From Sporosarcina sp. P34 (GTDB taxonomy: Bacteria; Bacillota; Bacilli; Bacillales_A; Planococcaceae), in assembly GCF_002743375.1 (NCBI RefSeq), contig NZ_PDZC01000001.1:620001-684000 (forward strand): a DNA stretch of 64,000 nucleotides, in the 5' to 3' direction. The position numbers were made by a program, and so were the translations under genes. The notes beneath the pieces were generated by a model that searched no databases, was not told where the DNA came from, and was given only the letters and a program-made list of their open reading frames with translations. Shown here one piece after another: positions 62,533 through 64,000 of this stretch; the stretch's first letter is position 1; each line of letters begins with the position of its first letter.

Positions 62533-62574
62533 ACGTCTGCAAACCTATGAAAGTATTGAAATAAGCTCAACTGG

Positions 62575-62603
62575 TTGACTTTCAAATCCGAGAATATTAC
62601 TAT
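62575..62603 (+). promoter_or_regulatory. Probable sigma-A promoter of the YedE-like gene
   Basis: TTGACT, 17-base spacer, TACTAT, 45 bases before the start codon. Confidence 0.55.
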
Positions 62604-62647
62604 GAGTTCGTATGCCAACTAAATTAATAGGAAAAGGGTGTTATGGA

Positions 62648-63904
62648 ATGACTACTATAAAAGTACAGCCCATCCACGACGTAAAAAGTCCTGTGGAACG
62701 AGATGAGCTTCTATTAAATCCACCGCAAAAACTACTGATTGCGAGTGCAGTACTTGTGGCGGTACTATTATTCGCTTATTTGCTAGCCACCCAGCATATT
62801 TCTCAATCGATGCTTCTCGGCATTGGCTTATTGCTTGGTTTCACTCTCTTTCATGCACGCTTTGGCTTTACGTCTGCATTTCGACGCATGGCGTCAGTTG
62901 GAAACGGTCAAGCGATGCGATCGCATATGCTGATGCTGGCACTAGCGGTAACATTATTTGCACCGATTTTAGCGTATGGTACGACATTCTTTGGCGGTCC
63001 GGTCGCCGGCTATGTTTCGCCTGTAGGCGTTAGCCTCATCGTAGGTGCCTTTGTCTTTGGAATTGGCATGCAGCTTGGCGGTGGGTGTGCTTCTGGGACA
63101 CTGTATGCTATAGGTGGCGGACGTACTGTGATGTTCGTAACGCTAGCATTCTTCATTATCGGCACTACAATTGGCGCATACCATTTACCATTCTGGACGG
63201 AAGAAATGCCTGCATTCGCTCCGATTTCATTGGCTACTTCCACTGGCTTAGGCTATGGTGGCGCTTGGCTTGTGTCGATTGCGTTATTTGGATTCATTGC
63301 GTGGACCACGTTGATTATTGAGAAAAAGAAAAAAGCGCCGAAAATGGCAGCTCTCCCCACTGAACGAGGATGGAAACGGATTTTCCGCGGATCTTGGCCT
63401 TTGTTTGCAGCTGCGATTGTATTAGCGGTGCTAAACGCGTTAACGTTACTGACGCGTGGAACGCCTTGGGGCATTACTTCTGCTTTTGCGTTATGGGGAT
63501 CAAAAATTGCTTCTGTAATCGGCTTTGACGTAGCGAGCTGGGGGTATTGGCAAGGGGCCAACGCAGCTGCACTAGAAGCATCGATTTTCGCTGATTCTAC
63601 TACTGTATTGAATCTTGGCGTGATTATCGGTGCATTCATCGCTTCAGCAGCTGGCGGGTTATTCAAATTCACACGCGTGACGGTAGGTAATTTTGCAGCC
63701 TCCGTCATAGGTGGTCTGATGATGGGCTATGGCGCACGTCTTGCATTCGGATGTAATATCGGTGCTTATTTCGGTGGCATTGCATCATTTAGCTTGCATG
63801 GCTATATTTGGGGGATTCTCGCATTAGCCGGGACATTCCTAGCATTGTATCTCCGTCCTTTGTTTGGATTAACGGTACCGAAATCCAATGATTCTGTGTG
63901 CTAA
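62648..63904 (+). CDS. YeeE/YedE family sulfur-compound transporter
   Basis: A 418-residue membrane protein with two YeeE/YedE halves. Conserved Cys lie in MQLGGGCASGTLYAIGGG (first half) and LAFGCNIGAYFGGIASFSLHGYIWG (second half), the residues known to relay thiosulfate in YeeE-type channels. About nine to eleven membrane helices. A TusA-like partner or rhodanese gene is not in view. ATG 62648 is chosen with AAAAGGG upstream; an ATG twelve codons earlier sits before that site. Confidence 0.88.
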   Translation: MTTIKVQPIHDVKSPVERDELLLNPPQKLLIASAVLVAVLLFAYLLATQHISQSMLLGIGLLLGFTLFHARFGFTSAFRRMASVGNGQAMRSHMLMLALAVTLFAPILAYGTTFFGGPVAGYVSPVGVSLIVGAFVFGIGMQLGGGCASGTLYAIGGGRTVMFVTLAFFIIGTTIGAYHLPFWTEEMPAFAPISLATSTGLGYGGAWLVSIALFGFIAWTTLIIEKKKKAPKMAALPTERGWKRIFRGSWPLFAAAIVLAVLNALTLLTRGTPWGITSAFALWGSKIASVIGFDVASWGYWQGANAAALEASIFADSTTVLNLGVIIGAFIASAAGGLFKFTRVTVGNFAASVIGGLMMGYGARLAFGCNIGAYFGGIASFSLHGYIWGILALAGTFLALYLRPLFGLTVPKSNDSVC

Positions 63905-63928
63905 AGAAAGTAAACTAACGAAATTTGC

Positions 63929-63977
63929 AAAAAAGCACGAGATCCACGAAGTAATTTCGTAGATCTCGTGCTTTTTA
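63929..63977 (+). terminator. Strong terminator after the YedE-like gene
   Basis: AAAAAGCACGAGATC and GATCTCGTGCTTTTT arms, with an inner ACGAAGT..TTTCGT pairing. Confidence 0.93.
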
Positions 63978-64000
63978 GTATGTACTCCTCACAACAACAT

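Overview
The window is about 64 kb of a low-GC Firmicutes chromosome. Gene order, ribosome-binding sites (AGGAGG type) and frequent TTG starts point to a spore-forming member of the Bacillales. The closest fit is Planococcaceae of the Sporosarcina type: the order efp-spoIIIA-accBC-yqhY-nusB-folD-xseAB-ispA-dxs-yqxC-argR-recN-spoIVB-spo0A-bkd-brxB-mce-pccB-rnz-proC-yqjP-yqjQ follows the Bacillus subtilis backbone, but the sporulation proteins are unusually short. The genus is an inference; no rRNA is present to test it.

Layout. 1-3.3 kb: the end of efp, then a reduced spoIIIA operon that lacks spoIIIAA and spoIIIAB and carries shortened AE, AF and AG. 3.6-20.2 kb: housekeeping genes (fatty-acid initiation accBC, antitermination nusB, one-carbon folD, exonuclease VII, isoprenoid ispA/dxs, rRNA methylase, ArgR, RecN) leading into spoIVB and spo0A, then a FapA-type protein and a phosphodiesterase. 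20.2-36.1 kb: a catabolic block. Leucine dehydrogenase plus the branched-chain 2-oxoacid dehydrogenase complex make acyl-CoAs; propionyl-CoA carboxylase beta, methylmalonyl-CoA epimerase, methylmalonyl-CoA mutase (two subunits) and its GTPase chaperone carry propionyl-CoA towards succinyl-CoA. Bacilliredoxin and the 31-residue stressosome anchor Prli42 lie between. 36.1-46.4 kb: CheW, DNA polymerase IV, RNase Z, a T-box controlled proC, a YdjG/YdjI-like membrane-stress pair, an MBL hydrolase with an SDR, and an MFS carrier. 46.5-64 kb: more accessory genes, including a Fic protein, a frameshifted rluF, cold shock protein, MsrA, PepF, T-box controlled brnQ, a probable electrophile/quinone-response cluster (YdhR-like, pirin, FMN reductase, YceI) with MhqR-like operators, two related phage-type replication-organizer genes, a DHA2 drug exporter and a YeeE/YedE sulfur transporter.

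The least explained structure is a family of four intergenic arrays (near 6.0, 17.6, 26.8 and 39.0 kb) in which the pentamer GAGCG recurs almost exactly every 21 bp, about two helical turns. The longest array has 15 units in strict register and contains an 84-bp tandem duplication. Two arrays share the same terminal sequence. No protein, RNA or CRISPR explanation fits. Two other structured repeat types (44.7 kb and 32.6 kb) resemble dispersed Bacillales intergenic repeats. No tRNA, rRNA, insertion sequence, integrase or CRISPR array was seen.
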